Assembly: GCA_947462495.1 (NCBI GenBank)
Contig: CANHOY010000001.1
Coordinates: forward strand, 1-32,919
DNA length: 32,919 nucleotides
Direction: 5' to 3'
From: Bacteroidota bacterium
GTDB taxonomy: Bacteria > Bacteroidota > Bacteroidia > Chitinophagales > Chitinophagaceae
Positions 1 through 9,162 of the stretch are shown here, in pieces. The notes beneath the pieces were generated by a model that did no database searches, had not been told where the DNA came from, and saw nothing but the letters and a program-made list of their open reading frames with translations. Position numbers and translations under genes: made by a program. Position 1 is the first letter of the stretch; the number at the start of each line of letters is the position of its first letter.

Positions 1-232
1 GCTTACTTATAAAAATGCAGGTGTGGCGGAAGCCATTAAAGACATTCCAATGGAGTGGTTGGTGTTAGAAACCGATGCGCCTTATTTAGCACCTGTTCCT
101 TTTCGGGGTAAAACCAATGAGCCTAGTTATATGATTCAGGTAGCGATGAAGTTGGCTGAAATTAAAAATATTCCTTTGCATGAAGTAGCGGAGAAAACTA
201 CGAAAAATGCGGAGGGGGTGTTTGGGATATAG
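1..232 (+). CDS. tatD: TatD family metal-dependent DNase/hydrolase, C-terminal part
   Basis: The reading frame is open from the window edge (first full codon at base 2) to the TAG at 230-232, so only about the last 76 residues are present. They contain ETDAPYLAP followed by RGKTNEPSY, the signature of the C-terminal end of TatD-type amidohydrolases: the Asp is a metal ligand and the RGK.NEP segment is near-invariant. Family members are about 255-260 residues and act as cytoplasmic 3'-5' exonuclease/deoxyribonuclease-type metal hydrolases. The GTG at 23 is only an internal Val codon, not a start. The gene converges on the fibre gene, separated by a small hairpin. Family assignment is secure; the exact substrate is not. 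Confidence 0.9.
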   Translation, partial: LTYKNAGVAEAIKDIPMEWLVLETDAPYLAPVPFRGKTNEPSYMIQVAMKLAEIKNIPLHEVAEKTTKNAEGVFGI

Positions 233-243
233 GGTAGGGTGCC

Positions 244-270
244 CTAAACCCATGATTAGAGTGGGTTTAG
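244..270. terminator. Hairpin between convergent genes, probable bidirectional terminator
   Basis: CTAAACCCA (244-252) pairs perfectly with TGGGTTTAG (262-270) around a 9-base loop. It lies between the tatD stop at 232 and the fibre stop at 291. The T-tract is not strong on either side, so termination is inferred from position and structure. Confidence 0.5.
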
Positions 271-290
271 TGATGCCTATGTAATTTTGC

Positions 291-3200
291 TTATTTTTTC
301 TCTTCTATTAGTTTTTGAACTATTGCCTCTAAAGTTTTTAAACGTTCTTTTAGTTCAGTATTTTCTTTGCTTAATTCTTGAATAGATTTCACCACAACTG
401 GCAATAAATTACCATAAGTAGCTTCCCACTTATTGGGGTTTGACTTATAAACCAGTTTTAGCCAATCTGCATTGTATTTATTCTGCGCTTCATCCAATTC
501 CTGAGCAATAAAACCAGCGGTTTGTTCCTTGCTAATTTTACTTCCGTCAGATACCCCAGCTTTATACCATTCTCTTTTATCCCAATTAAATACTCTTGGT
601 TTTAGAGAGTTGATGAAGTTTAAGCCTACACTTAAGTCATTGATATTCTTTTTATCGCGTTGGTCGGATAAGGAAGTAATAGTAGTTACATTGGCTCTAA
701 TTACTGTATTTGAACTATTGCCTAATGTGATTTCGTCTGAAACAGAAGTGCCTGAAACTTGAGCATTGTAACCTATTGTAATATTGTTTGTTCCAGTAAT
801 TAAGGTATTACCAGCGGCATAACCTATAGCTACATTATAATTTCCTTCAGTGTTTTGTGTTAATGCTTGATAGCCTAAAGAAACGTTCCCAATTCCTATG
901 GTGTTTTTGTATGAAGCTAAAAGACCTAATGCAATATTTGAACCACCATGTGTATTATAAGTTAAAGCGCCATTCCCCATCGCAATATTAGTCGTTCCGT
1001 CAAGGTTATAATACATTGTATTATAACCAATTGCAATATTACTTGTTCCTTCAGTATTTTTATATAATGAGGCGTTTCCAATTGCAATATTTTGTAATCC
1101 TATTGTATTTTTATTCAAAGTGTATGAACCAATCCCTATATTATAATCACCGGTAGTGTTTTCAACTAAAGCGTTTGATCCAACAGCAATATTATTATAT
1201 CCTTCTGTATTTTTAGACAAGCTATTTGTTCCAATTGCAACTATATCGTCACCAATTGTGTTAGCTGATAATGTATTATAACCTAGAGCCGTATTGTTAT
1301 TTGCTATAGTATTATTTAAAAGTGATTGGTAGCCAACAGCAGTATTGTATCGACCAGTGTTATTAGCAGCAGTTGAACTTCCTTTTAAAGATTCATATCC
1401 AACAGCAGTATTACCAGTTGTTCTTCCGGTTGTTCTATCATCTGCATAATACATTGCCCTTGTTCCAATTGCAATTGAACCACTATTAGCCACATTGAAA
1501 TATAAAGACTGATAGCCAATTGATGTATTATCACTGCCAGTTGTATTATCTTTTAATGCATGAAAGCCTAAAGTTGAGTTATCATTTCCTTCAGTATTTG
1601 CACTAAGAGAATTCATACCTACACTAGTATTTCTGGCTCCAGTTGTATTAGCATTTAAAGCGCTCCATCCAATAGCAGTATTATCTCCATTCAAACTATT
1701 TTCTAAAGTTAGATGTCCAACCGCAGTATTATTGTTATATGTTGTATTAGCTTTCAAAGAATTTACACCAATAGCAACATTTCCCTGTCCAGTTGTGTTA
1801 GAATATAAAGCTGAAGATCCAATACCAATGTTATTATCGCCTGTTGTAATAGATTTTATACTTTGATATCCAATAGCAGTATTATTTAACCCAGTGTTAT
1901 TAGCAGCAGTTGTGCTGCCCATTAGTGATTCATACCCAACAGCTGTATTGCCTGTTGTTCTACCAGTGGATCTATCATCAGCATAATACATTGCATTGTG
2001 ACCTATTGCAGCTGATCCCGAGTTTGCTTTGTTTGAGAATAATGTATTTACCCCAATTGCAACATTACTTGTACCTGTAGTATTTTCATAAAGTGCTCCA
2101 TATCCATTTGCAACATTACTTGCACCTGTAGTATTTTGATATAAACTCCATTTACCAATTGCTGTGTTAAAAAATCCTGTGGTATTATAATATAGTGATG
2201 ATGATCCAATTGCTATGTTATTAATACCTGTGGTGTTACTAAATAGTGCTTGATATCCAAGCGTAATATTATGTCGCCCTGTGGTGTTGCTAAATAGTGC
2301 TTGATATCCAACTGCTGTATTTGAATAGCCTGTTGTATTTGAGAGTAATGCATCTTTCCCTATTGCTGTATTAGTAGTTACAGTAGGTGTTCCTGATCCA
2401 ATACCTACAGTAATTCCATTTACCTTTAAATCATAAGCACCTAAATCAACTGCTTGAGATGCACCAGTATACGGAACACCCGCTGTTACTGAAGTTGTAA
2501 CTGTTCCGTCTGCTCTTAAATATTGAGTTGATAAACCACCCGGAACTTTATAGCCAGCTGCAGTTATGTTACCACTTGTTTTTACATCTGTTATTGAAGT
2601 ATTTCCTAATTGAATAGTATTAGAAGCGGAGACGATTGCTAAGCTACCTATTGCAATTGCATTTGATAAGTTATTTGAAGAGGCATCACTATTATTACCA
2701 ATGAATAGATTTTGAGAACCTACTGTAATTACGCTACCAGCATCTCTACCAATTGCGTTATTTGAACTCCCAGTTGTTAAGCCAGATAAACTATAAACAC
2801 CCAGTGCGCTATTGCTACCACCTGATGTTAAATTTTTTAAAGCCCCCTCTCCAATTGCATTATTGTAATTCGAGCCTGCTGCATTAAAATTTAACATTGC
2901 CTGATGTCCTACAGCTACATTGGAACTTCCTATTATGTTTGATCTTAAAGCCTCATTCCCTAAGGCCACATTTACCCATCCAGTTGTATTTGCACTCAAA
3001 GCATCATTCCCAATTGATGTATTAGATGACCCAGTTGTATTTGCATTTAATGAATTATAACCAATTGAAGCATTATTTGAACCGGAAGTATTGCTGTATA
3101 ATGAATTTGTGCCAATAGCAACATTACTTGAACCACTAGTATTTAAGTATAAAGAACCGCCTCCAAATGAAGCATTATAATCTCCGGTAGTGTTTGCATT

Positions 3201-6200
3201 TAATGCTCCGGAACCCATTGCTGTATTGGAAGCGCCACTAGTATTAGCTTTCATTGATTCATTACCAAAAGCAGAATTATAATTCCCAGTAGTATTATAA
3301 TAAAGAGAATTATAACCAGCTGAAGTGTTGTTAGTACCTGTGATATTACTTTTTAATGCAAAACCGCCTAAGGCAATATTATAGTTGCCAGATGTATTAC
3401 TTGATAGTGAGTAATAACCCATTGCTGTATTATCACTTCCAGTAGTATTTGCACCTAAGCTATATACTCCATTTGCAGAATTCTGTGTACCTGTAGTATT
3501 TAAATGCATACTTCCAAAACCTATACTTGTATTACTAGCGCCTGTTGTATTTGAAGCCATACTTATATACCCAATTGCAGTATTATTATCACCAGTTTTA
3601 TTATTACTTAGTGCAGTTCTTCCAACTGCTGTATTATTAGAAGCAGTGGTATTTTGAGACAATGCATTATCACCAATAGCAGTATTATTTTCACCACTGG
3701 TATTATTATATAGTGAATAACCACCAACAGCTGTGTTAAAACTTGCAGTCGTATTGGAGGCTAAAGAACCTACTCCTATAGCAATATTTGATGCACCTGT
3801 TGTATTTTTTTCTAAAGCTTCAAAACCAATTGCAGTGTTGTTTGACCCCGTTTTATTTGAATATAAGGACTGAACACCTACTGCAGTATTTTGAGTACCT
3901 GAAGTATTAGATCCAAGAGATTCTTTTCCAATTGCTGTATTATTTGAACCTGTATTATTATAAGGAAGAGCTTTTGAACCAATTGCAGTATTTGAAAAGC
4001 CAGTTGTATTAAACCATAATGCAATATGACCAATTGCAGCATTATCATACCCTGTATTATTCGCACTCAATGCATTATAACCTTGAGCGGTATTATTGTA
4101 ACCTGAACTATTTCCAACCATTGCATTATGGCCAATAGCAACATTATTTGATCCAGTTGTATTATTATTAAGGGCAAAAGTACCAACTGCAGTGTTAAAG
4201 TTTCCAGTTAAATTTGTATAAAGTGACTTAAGTCCAATTGCAAGGTTATATGAACCAGTAGTATTTGAATAAAGTGCTTGATAACCAACTGCAACATTAC
4301 TTCCACCCAAAGTATTACTATACATTGCCTTTGAACCAACCGCGGTATTTCTACTTACTGTAGTTGAATTATATAGAGAACTATCTCCTATAGCAACGTT
4401 ATTATTGCCAGTTGTATTATTGAATAAGCTATATATACCAACTGCGACATTTGAATAACCCGATGTGTTTTGATTTAATGCTACAATACCAATTGCAGTA
4501 TTTGTAGAACCAGTGGTATTTCTAAAAAGTGATTTTGATCCAACAGCAATATTATAATATCCGGTTGAATTAGAATAAAGGGACTGGTAACCTTGAGCGG
4601 TATTAGAATAACCTTCAGTATTTCTATAAAGTGCTTGATAACCAATTGCAGTATTATCGTTAGCTGTTGTGTTAAAATAAAGGGAATGATCACCAACTGC
4701 AATGTTATTGTTACCTGTAGTATTTGAATAAAGAGATCTATTTCCAATTCCAGTATTTTTTTTACCTGTAGTATTTGAATAAAGAGACCTATTCCCAATC
4801 CCAGTATTATATAAGCCACTAGTATTTGAACGAAGTGCTAAACTACCAATTGCCATATTCCAAAAACCAGTTGAGTCGGTTGCTAGGTTGGAGTATAAAG
4901 AACTATCTCCAATTGCTATATTTCCAAATGTATCAGTTAGTATTCCAGATGAGCCACTACTTCCATTCAACTTCCCAGTCACAGTTAAATCTCCATTAAT
5001 AGTCACTTTCTTATTATCAAACTCACCATAAATTAAAGGAGTTTTTGTTTTATCGTTGGCGATAATTAATTTATTGCTTGTGTTTAGGAATATTGAATCA
5101 CTTGCAGCCTTGTATCCAAGTATAACATTACCACTTCCTCTTAAGTTAGTGGCAACTGCAGCACCTATAATAACATTCTTGCTTCCGTTGGAGGAAGTAT
5201 CGTATAGCATCTCTGTTCCTAGTATCACATTATCATCCCCATTGTAGTTCAATGCTGTATTGGCTCCAATAGATACGTTTCTACTTACATCATTGGCTAG
5301 TTTTAAATTATTAGCACCTATTGACACGTTCGTGCCTGCATTTTTTGCACTTTGTAATGCACTAGTTCCTAAAGCTACGTTTTGGCTGTACTGAACTGTT
5401 TTAGAGCCAACAGATCCTATTGAATTTTTTCCTGCTTCATACCCTACTAATACGTTTCCAGTAGCATCTGCTTTAGCGTTTTGCCCTGCATTATTCCCTA
5501 TGATTACATTTTGCATGGCGCCACCACTAGTTGTGGTTCCTAAAGTGGCACCACTCGCGGTACCAATTAAGATATTATCGTTATTGGAACTATTGTCTTT
5601 ATTCTTTATCAAACTACCACCTGCGCCATTACCTATTGCATAGTTATTTGCATTGGCAGCTAATGTATCCATGCCTTTTAAGGCATCATATCCAATGGCT
5701 AAACCATAGGGTGTTTTAGTTGCAGAATCTCTTATATATTTTATTACCCCCGATTTAATGCCTGCAAATTGGGCAACAATTTTGGAAAGAGAATCAATTT
5801 TAGGTATATAGATGGCGCCTCTATTATTATTTAATACAATACTATCTCCCTTTTGAGCAAGCTTAATAGTTGCTATATCTAATTTTAAACTATCTACACT
5901 AATACTTGCAGCCCCTGCATTATTGGCATATAAAGCATAAGGAACAGATAGTAGTTGAGAGGTCCCAACAAATACAAATGCAGTACCGCCATCTAAGTCT
6001 AGTTCCACTTTCATGTAGTAAGGAAACTTACTCCATTGAACATCTTCCATTTTACCTGTATTGGCTTGTCCATTTCCAATGATAACTGAGAATTGGCCGT
6101 AAGGATCTGTATTAACATTGTGTATTTCTTGATACTTAATTGTACCTAATTGCTGCAACTCAATTAGCCCAATTCTTAACGAGATTTTTTTACTAGCAAC

Positions 6201-6332
6201 AGGAGTTCCAGCATTAGTTAAGGCTACCCCTTGATAATTAAATCCAAGCGGTGCTTGTGCACTTATATTGCTAATTGATAAAATAGTGGCTACAATAAAT
6301 AAGCCAATAATTTTTTGAATATAGTTCCCCAT
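291..6332 (-). CDS. Giant repeat-array surface fibre with C-terminal peptidase S74 chaperone domain
   Basis: 2013 residues from the ATG at 6332. An in-frame ATG 7 codons upstream is rejected because the two sister genes start at the equivalent ATGGGG and their upstream ATGs are out of frame. The order is: Sec signal peptide (about 1-25, ending NISA); an N-terminal domain (about 26-145) of the type that begins FNYQG and ends SQLLSVPYALYA; irregular repeats; a conserved spacer ending TPLIYGEFDNKK. Next come about 44 units of a 17-residue repeat (pattern N-x-A-I/V-G-x-x-A/S-L-x-x-N-T-T-G-x-x), a linker containing STQYLRADG, and about 31 more units. The end (about 1889-2013) is a peptidase S74 domain with SDQRDKKNI at its start, GFIAQELDE, and a coiled coil (about 1985-2013). 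In phage tail spikes this domain drives trimerisation and then cleaves itself off before the Ser. A trimeric surface fibre or adhesin is inferred. No T9SS sorting domain, lipobox or membrane barrel is visible. Confidence 0.88.
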   Translation of the reverse strand: MGNYIQKIIGLFIVATILSISNISAQAPLGFNYQGVALTNAGTPVASKKISLRIGLIELQQLGTIKYQEIHNVNTDPYGQFSVIIGNGQANTGKMEDVQWSKFPYYMKVELDLDGGTAFVFVGTSQLLSVPYALYANNAGAASISVDSLKLDIATIKLAQKGDSIVLNNNRGAIYIPKIDSLSKIVAQFAGIKSGVIKYIRDSATKTPYGLAIGYDALKGMDTLAANANNYAIGNGAGGSLIKNKDNSSNNDNILIGTASGATLGTTTSGGAMQNVIIGNNAGQNAKADATGNVLVGYEAGKNSIGSVGSKTVQYSQNVALGTSALQSAKNAGTNVSIGANNLKLANDVSRNVSIGANTALNYNGDDNVILGTEMLYDTSSNGSKNVIIGAAVATNLRGSGNVILGYKAASDSIFLNTSNKLIIANDKTKTPLIYGEFDNKKVTINGDLTVTGKLNGSSGSSGILTDTFGNIAIGDSSLYSNLATDSTGFWNMAIGSLALRSNTSGLYNTGIGNRSLYSNTTGKKNTGIGNRSLYSNTTGNNNIAVGDHSLYFNTTANDNTAIGYQALYRNTEGYSNTAQGYQSLYSNSTGYYNIAVGSKSLFRNTTGSTNTAIGIVALNQNTSGYSNVAVGIYSLFNNTTGNNNVAIGDSSLYNSTTVSRNTAVGSKAMYSNTLGGSNVAVGYQALYSNTTGSYNLAIGLKSLYTNLTGNFNTAVGTFALNNNTTGSNNVAIGHNAMVGNSSGYNNTAQGYNALSANNTGYDNAAIGHIALWFNTTGFSNTAIGSKALPYNNTGSNNTAIGKESLGSNTSGTQNTAVGVQSLYSNKTGSNNTAIGFEALEKNTTGASNIAIGVGSLASNTTASFNTAVGGYSLYNNTSGENNTAIGDNALSQNTTASNNTAVGRTALSNNKTGDNNTAIGYISMASNTTGASNTSIGFGSMHLNTTGTQNSANGVYSLGANTTGSDNTAMGYYSLSSNTSGNYNIALGGFALKSNITGTNNTSAGYNSLYYNTTGNYNSAFGNESMKANTSGASNTAMGSGALNANTTGDYNASFGGGSLYLNTSGSSNVAIGTNSLYSNTSGSNNASIGYNSLNANTTGSSNTSIGNDALSANTTGWVNVALGNEALRSNIIGSSNVAVGHQAMLNFNAAGSNYNNAIGEGALKNLTSGGSNSALGVYSLSGLTTGSSNNAIGRDAGSVITVGSQNLFIGNNSDASSNNLSNAIAIGSLAIVSASNTIQLGNTSITDVKTSGNITAAGYKVPGGLSTQYLRADGTVTTSVTAGVPYTGASQAVDLGAYDLKVNGITVGIGSGTPTVTTNTAIGKDALLSNTTGYSNTAVGYQALFSNTTGRHNITLGYQALFSNTTGINNIAIGSSSLYYNTTGFFNTAIGKWSLYQNTTGASNVANGYGALYENTTGTSNVAIGVNTLFSNKANSGSAAIGHNAMYYADDRSTGRTTGNTAVGYESLMGSTTAANNTGLNNTAIGYQSIKSITTGDNNIGIGSSALYSNTTGQGNVAIGVNSLKANTTYNNNTAVGHLTLENSLNGDNTAIGWSALNANTTGARNTSVGMNSLSANTEGNDNSTLGFHALKDNTTGSDNTSIGYQSLYFNVANSGSIAIGTRAMYYADDRTTGRTTGNTAVGYESLKGSSTAANNTGRYNTAVGYQSLLNNTIANNNTALGYNTLSANTIGDDIVAIGTNSLSKNTEGYNNIAVGSNALVENTTGDYNIGIGSYTLNKNTIGLQNIAIGNASLYKNTEGTSNIAIGYNTMYYNLDGTTNIAMGNGALTYNTHGGSNIALGLLASYKNTIGIGNVSLGYQALTQNTEGNYNVAIGYAAGNTLITGTNNITIGYNAQVSGTSVSDEITLGNSSNTVIRANVTTITSLSDQRDKKNINDLSVGLNFINSLKPRVFNWDKREWYKAGVSDGSKISKEQTAGFIAQELDEAQNKYNADWLKLVYKSNPNKWEATYGNLLPVVVKSIQELSKENTELKERLKTLEAIVQKLIEEKK
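740..2372 (-). repeat. Second coding tandem array, about 31 units of 51 bp
   Basis: This is the C-terminal repeat array of the 2013-residue fibre. The basic unit is 17 codons. A few units are 22 codons long and carry an ADDR.TGRTTG insertion or an AANNTG insertion. A block of ten units is duplicated with an offset of 537 bp: compare the stretches beginning at 1391 and 1928. Confidence 0.85.
2620..4922 (-). repeat. First coding tandem array, about 44 units of 51 bp
   Basis: Seventeen-codon units following NTAIGxxALxxNTTGxx run without a break. The units differ at DNA and protein level, so this is an old, diversified array rather than a recent identical expansion. The strict spacing suggests one strand-turn step per unit, as in the YadA-head-like beta-roll class; that fold is inference. 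Confidence 0.88.
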
Positions 6333-6360
6333 AGAGATGATTTTTAAATTCATTTTAAGA

Positions 6361-6376
6361 CAGCTAGATATAGCTG
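6361..6376 (-). promoter_or_regulatory. 5' leader hairpin of the large fibre gene
   Basis: CAGCTA and TAGCTG pair perfectly around a 4-base loop, 28 bases upstream of the ATG. The same hairpin occurs in the leaders at 11186-11201 and 14194-14209, where the arms read CAGTTA/TAACTG. The inner C:G pair becomes T:A on both arms, a compensatory change that supports a paired structure or a symmetric protein site. Confidence 0.6.
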
Positions 6377-6388
6377 AATGGGGTAGGG

Positions 6389-6420
6389 CAAAGGTAAATT
6401 GATATTATGAAAAAGGACAA
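6389..6420 (-). promoter_or_regulatory. Promoter of the large fibre gene
   Basis: On the minus strand TTG (6420-6418), 21 bases, then TACCTTTG (6396-6389) match the Bacteroidota primary-sigma consensus TTG...TAnnTTTG. The start site should fall near 6383, giving a leader of about 50 bases that contains the hairpin at 6361-6376. Confidence 0.7.
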
Positions 6421-6436
6421 TTTATCTCGCTACCCC

Positions 6437-7357
6437 TTATAGCTTCACAATCTTAAACGTGTAGGTCATTTTAAAGTCGGTAGAATAAACTCTTACGATG
6501 TAAATACCTGAGGCTAAATTAGCTATATCTAGGTTGGTACCGGAATATAGGTTCTTTCTATTGGCTACTATCCTTCCTGTACTAAAATCAAAAATATCGG
6601 CATTTAAGGTGTTGTATTTAATTAAGAAGAAGTTCAAGTATAAATTGGATACATAAGGATTAGGCATCACTTTTATAAACTGATTGTCCTCCAAATTAAT
6701 AATGTCTGTTACTAAGAAGAAATAAGAGGAACCTTTTAAACTAGCACAACCATTTTGCACTGTGGTAACTGTGTAAGAGGCATTTACAAGTGGCTTGTAT
6801 TTAACATCCGTAGCGCCTGCTATAGCTACTCCATCTTTATACCATTGATTGCCTGTACTGTAATTTGAGGTTAAATTACCTACACTATCTCTAACAATAG
6901 TTGGAGTTGGAGGTTTTTGGAAAGCACTCTTTGTTATGATTATTTGCCTGGAGGAATCATAATGTCCTAATCCATCTGTGTAGGCTATTTTATAAACTCC
7001 AGTATCTTTTTGAGTAAGTTTAATTAATGAAGTGTCTTTTGCTTTTATAGCAGTATCGTTTTTAAACCAAGTATAAAAAGGAGAACTATTTGCCTTGATA
7101 ATGGTGGTATCATCAGGACAAATACTTAAGTCTCCAATTATAGCTACACTGGTATCTAACATGATACGAAGTGGTTGCTGAAAACCAACAGTTATTTTAT
7201 TCGTACCTGAGCTAAAATTTCCTGCCATATATTGACCCACTGAAAAGTTTACGTTAGGGCTAGTAAAACCTACAGAGTTGATGGAACCACGTTTGATGGT
7301 TTGGGCATTTAATTGTCCTAAAACAAAGAATGATAATATAAAAAGTAGTTTTTTCAT
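6437..7357 (-). CDS. Secreted Ig-like protein with T9SS type A sorting domain
   Basis: 306 residues. A signal peptide (about 1-18, ending LNA before QT) precedes a short N-terminal region with an SVGFTSPNVNFSVGQY segment common at the start of T9SS cargo. Residues about 75-220 contain two Ig-like/PKD-like stretches (the FYTWFKNDTAI and NQWYKDGVAI patterns, with Cys in ICPDD and NGCAS). The end (about 229-306) is a T9SS type A sorting domain: VMPNPYVSNLYLN, then GTNLDIANLASGIYIVRV, ending in basic KIVKL. Such domains are recognised at the outer membrane and removed by PorU, and PorU and PorV are encoded about 11 kb away. The gene starts 20 bases after the upstream fibre gene stops, which suggests co-transcription. 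It may be a surface partner of the fibres; that role is inference. Confidence 0.85.
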   Translation of the reverse strand: MKKLLFILSFFVLGQLNAQTIKRGSINSVGFTSPNVNFSVGQYMAGNFSSGTNKITVGFQQPLRIMLDTSVAIIGDLSICPDDTTIIKANSSPFYTWFKNDTAIKAKDTSLIKLTQKDTGVYKIAYTDGLGHYDSSRQIIITKSAFQKPPTPTIVRDSVGNLTSNYSTGNQWYKDGVAIAGATDVKYKPLVNASYTVTTVQNGCASLKGSSYFFLVTDIINLEDNQFIKVMPNPYVSNLYLNFFLIKYNTLNADIFDFSTGRIVANRKNLYSGTNLDIANLASGIYIVRVYSTDFKMTYTFKIVKL

Positions 7358-7377
7358 TTAATTTAAATTTTCCACAA

Positions 7378-9162
7378 TTAATTATTACCTACGATAATCC
7401 AATTTGACCCATCACTAACCACTTTTACATATTTATATTGTGAACTTAAAGCATATGTAGTTGATCCATCAATAGTTTGCGATGATGTTGTAGCAGCTGT
7501 AACATCATTTCCGCCGGAATTAATTCTTTTGATTGTATAAGTTTGCCCAACTACTCCAATAGCCGTTGGTAGTGTAATTGTTATAGGGGCTGAGGTGGCA
7601 TTAGCGAGAATAATTTCATCTGAAGACAAGGCAGAGTAGGCTGAAGTTTTAGAAACTAAATTAGAAATTATACCATTAGATTTAAAAGTACCACTTGTGT
7701 TGACATTAGTTATTGAAGTATTCCCTAATTGAATTGAGTTAGAAGCTGAAACTATTGTACCTGCTCCAATTGCAATTGCATTTGATAAAGCACTACTCGA
7801 AACATCAGCAACATTACCAATAGCAATGTTATCATTTCCAGTTATGTTGGTTTGTAAACTTGCCATTCCAAGTGCTACATTTCCATTACCAGTTGTATTT
7901 CCCACTAAAGTTGACATTCCAATTCCAGTATTATTAATTCCTGTTGTGTTATTTGGAATTGCGCCATAACCAATTGCAGTATTATCACCACCAGTAGTAT
8001 TTGCAAATAGTGCCCCACTTCCATTTACTGTATTGTAAGAACCTGTTGTATTAGAGGTGAGAGAATTTCTACCAATTGCAGTGTTTAATTCTCCAGTTGT
8101 ATTTGCATTAAGGGCGCCGTGTCCTAAAGCCGAATTGTTTGAACCTGTAGTGTTTGATAGCATACTTTGATAACCCATTGCTGTATTGTTTGCACCTGTA
8201 GTATTACTGTATAAACTACCTGCCCCATTTGCAGTATTTGAATACCCAGTGGTATTTGCATATAGGGCTTGGCTTCCGATAGCGGTATTGAAAATACCAG
8301 AAGTGTTGGCATTTAGTGTTTTGTATCCAAGAGCAGTATTTTCATACCCAGTTGTGTTTGTATTCATACTTGCATAACCAATACTAGTATTATTAGCACC
8401 CGTTGTATTGCTATACAAAGCAGTATATCCAATCCCTACATTGCCCTCAGCAGTTGTATTTTGGTTTAATGCTCTATCTCCAACAGCAACATTTCCAGTG
8501 GCAGTAGTGTTTTTAGTTAATGACTCTCTGCCAATAGCAACATTCGCTGCACCTGTTGTATTTTCATATAATGCACCTTGACCAACAGCAACATTGACAT
8601 AACCAGTTGTATTTTTCCTTAATGCTTGAGTTCCAATTGCAGTATTCCAGCTTCCAGTTGTTGTTGTTTCTAATGAATTATTACCAATAGCAGTGTTATA
8701 TGATGCAGTAGTATTTTTTGTTAGAGCACCACTCCCAAAAGCACTATTATCATTACCAGTTGTGTTATTACCCATGGTGCCATTACCAAAAGCATTATTT
8801 CTTACACCACCAGTATTGTATTGCAAAGCTAAAATACCAAAAGCTGAATTCTCAGTACCTGTTGTATTATAACTCATTGATCTAAATCCAACTGCAGTAT
8901 TATTATTTCCTGTTGTTGAGCGTTTTAATACACTATCGCCAATGCCTATATTTTGAATTCCTGTGGTATTTGAAATCATAACATCGGAACCTAAAATTGT
9001 ATTATTATAACCTCCAATAGGTATAAAAGTCACATTTGAACCAATTAATTTTCCAGTCACGGTCAATTCTCCATTTATTTTTAACTTCTTATTGTCAAAC
9101 TCTCCATAAATTAAAGGAGTTCTTGAGTTGTCATTATGAATAACTAATCTATTACTTATATT
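7378..9162 (-). CDS. C-terminal fragment of a second repeat fibre, separated by a frameshift
   Basis: The frame is open from the stop just above 9162, with no credible start codon; the first ATG/GTG-type codon (9066) is inside the conserved TVTGK segment. It opens with SNRLVIHN, then TPLIYGEFDNKK, the spacer that precedes the repeat array in the sister fibre, so it is the continuation of the ORF ending at 9156. About 24 units of the 17-residue NTAIG...NTTG repeat follow. The protein then ends in a different domain from the sister fibre: ITITLPTAIGVVGQTYTIKR, SQTIDGSTTYALS, DGSNWIIVGNN. This type of C-terminus is seen in other tail-fibre-like Bacteroidota proteins. There is no S74 chaperone and no T9SS sorting domain. 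Joined to the upstream part, the protein would be about 1258 residues. Confidence 0.75.
   Translation of the reverse strand, partial: NISNRLVIHNDNSRTPLIYGEFDNKKLKINGELTVTGKLIGSNVTFIPIGGYNNTILGSDVMISNTTGIQNIGIGDSVLKRSTTGNNNTAVGFRSMSYNTTGTENSAFGILALQYNTGGVRNNAFGNGTMGNNTTGNDNSAFGSGALTKNTTASYNTAIGNNSLETTTTGSWNTAIGTQALRKNTTGYVNVAVGQGALYENTTGAANVAIGRESLTKNTTATGNVAVGDRALNQNTTAEGNVGIGYTALYSNTTGANNTSIGYASMNTNTTGYENTALGYKTLNANTSGIFNTAIGSQALYANTTGYSNTANGAGSLYSNTTGANNTAMGYQSMLSNTTGSNNSALGHGALNANTTGELNTAIGRNSLTSNTTGSYNTVNGSGALFANTTGGDNTAIGYGAIPNNTTGINNTGIGMSTLVGNTTGNGNVALGMASLQTNITGNDNIAIGNVADVSSSALSNAIAIGAGTIVSASNSIQLGNTSITNVNTSGTFKSNGIISNLVSKTSAYSALSSDEIILANATSAPITITLPTAIGVVGQTYTIKRINSGGNDVTAATTSSQTIDGSTTYALSSQYKYVKVVSDGSNWIIVGNN
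7735..9003 (-). repeat. Coding tandem array in the frameshifted fibre, about 24 units of 51 bp
   Basis: Same 17-codon unit as in the large fibre (NTAIGxxALxxNTTGxx), unusually regular, with nearly every unit exactly 51 bp. It ends in SNAIAIG..TIVSASNSIQLG, also found at the end of the first array of the large fibre. Confidence 0.85.

Noticed and set aside
740..4922. Tandem 51-bp repeats as a CRISPR or satellite array
   Set aside because: They are in one open frame, encode a 17-residue protein motif and have no unique spacers between identical repeats.
5056..5247. Plus-strand frames inside the fibre genes (also 529-762, 5531-5719, 8186-8377)
   Set aside because: They are antisense to strongly repetitive coding sequence and arise from its codon periodicity.
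291..6332. Prophage tail-fibre gene
   Set aside because: No capsid, terminase, integrase or other tail genes are nearby, and the protein has a Sec signal peptide, which phage fibres lack.
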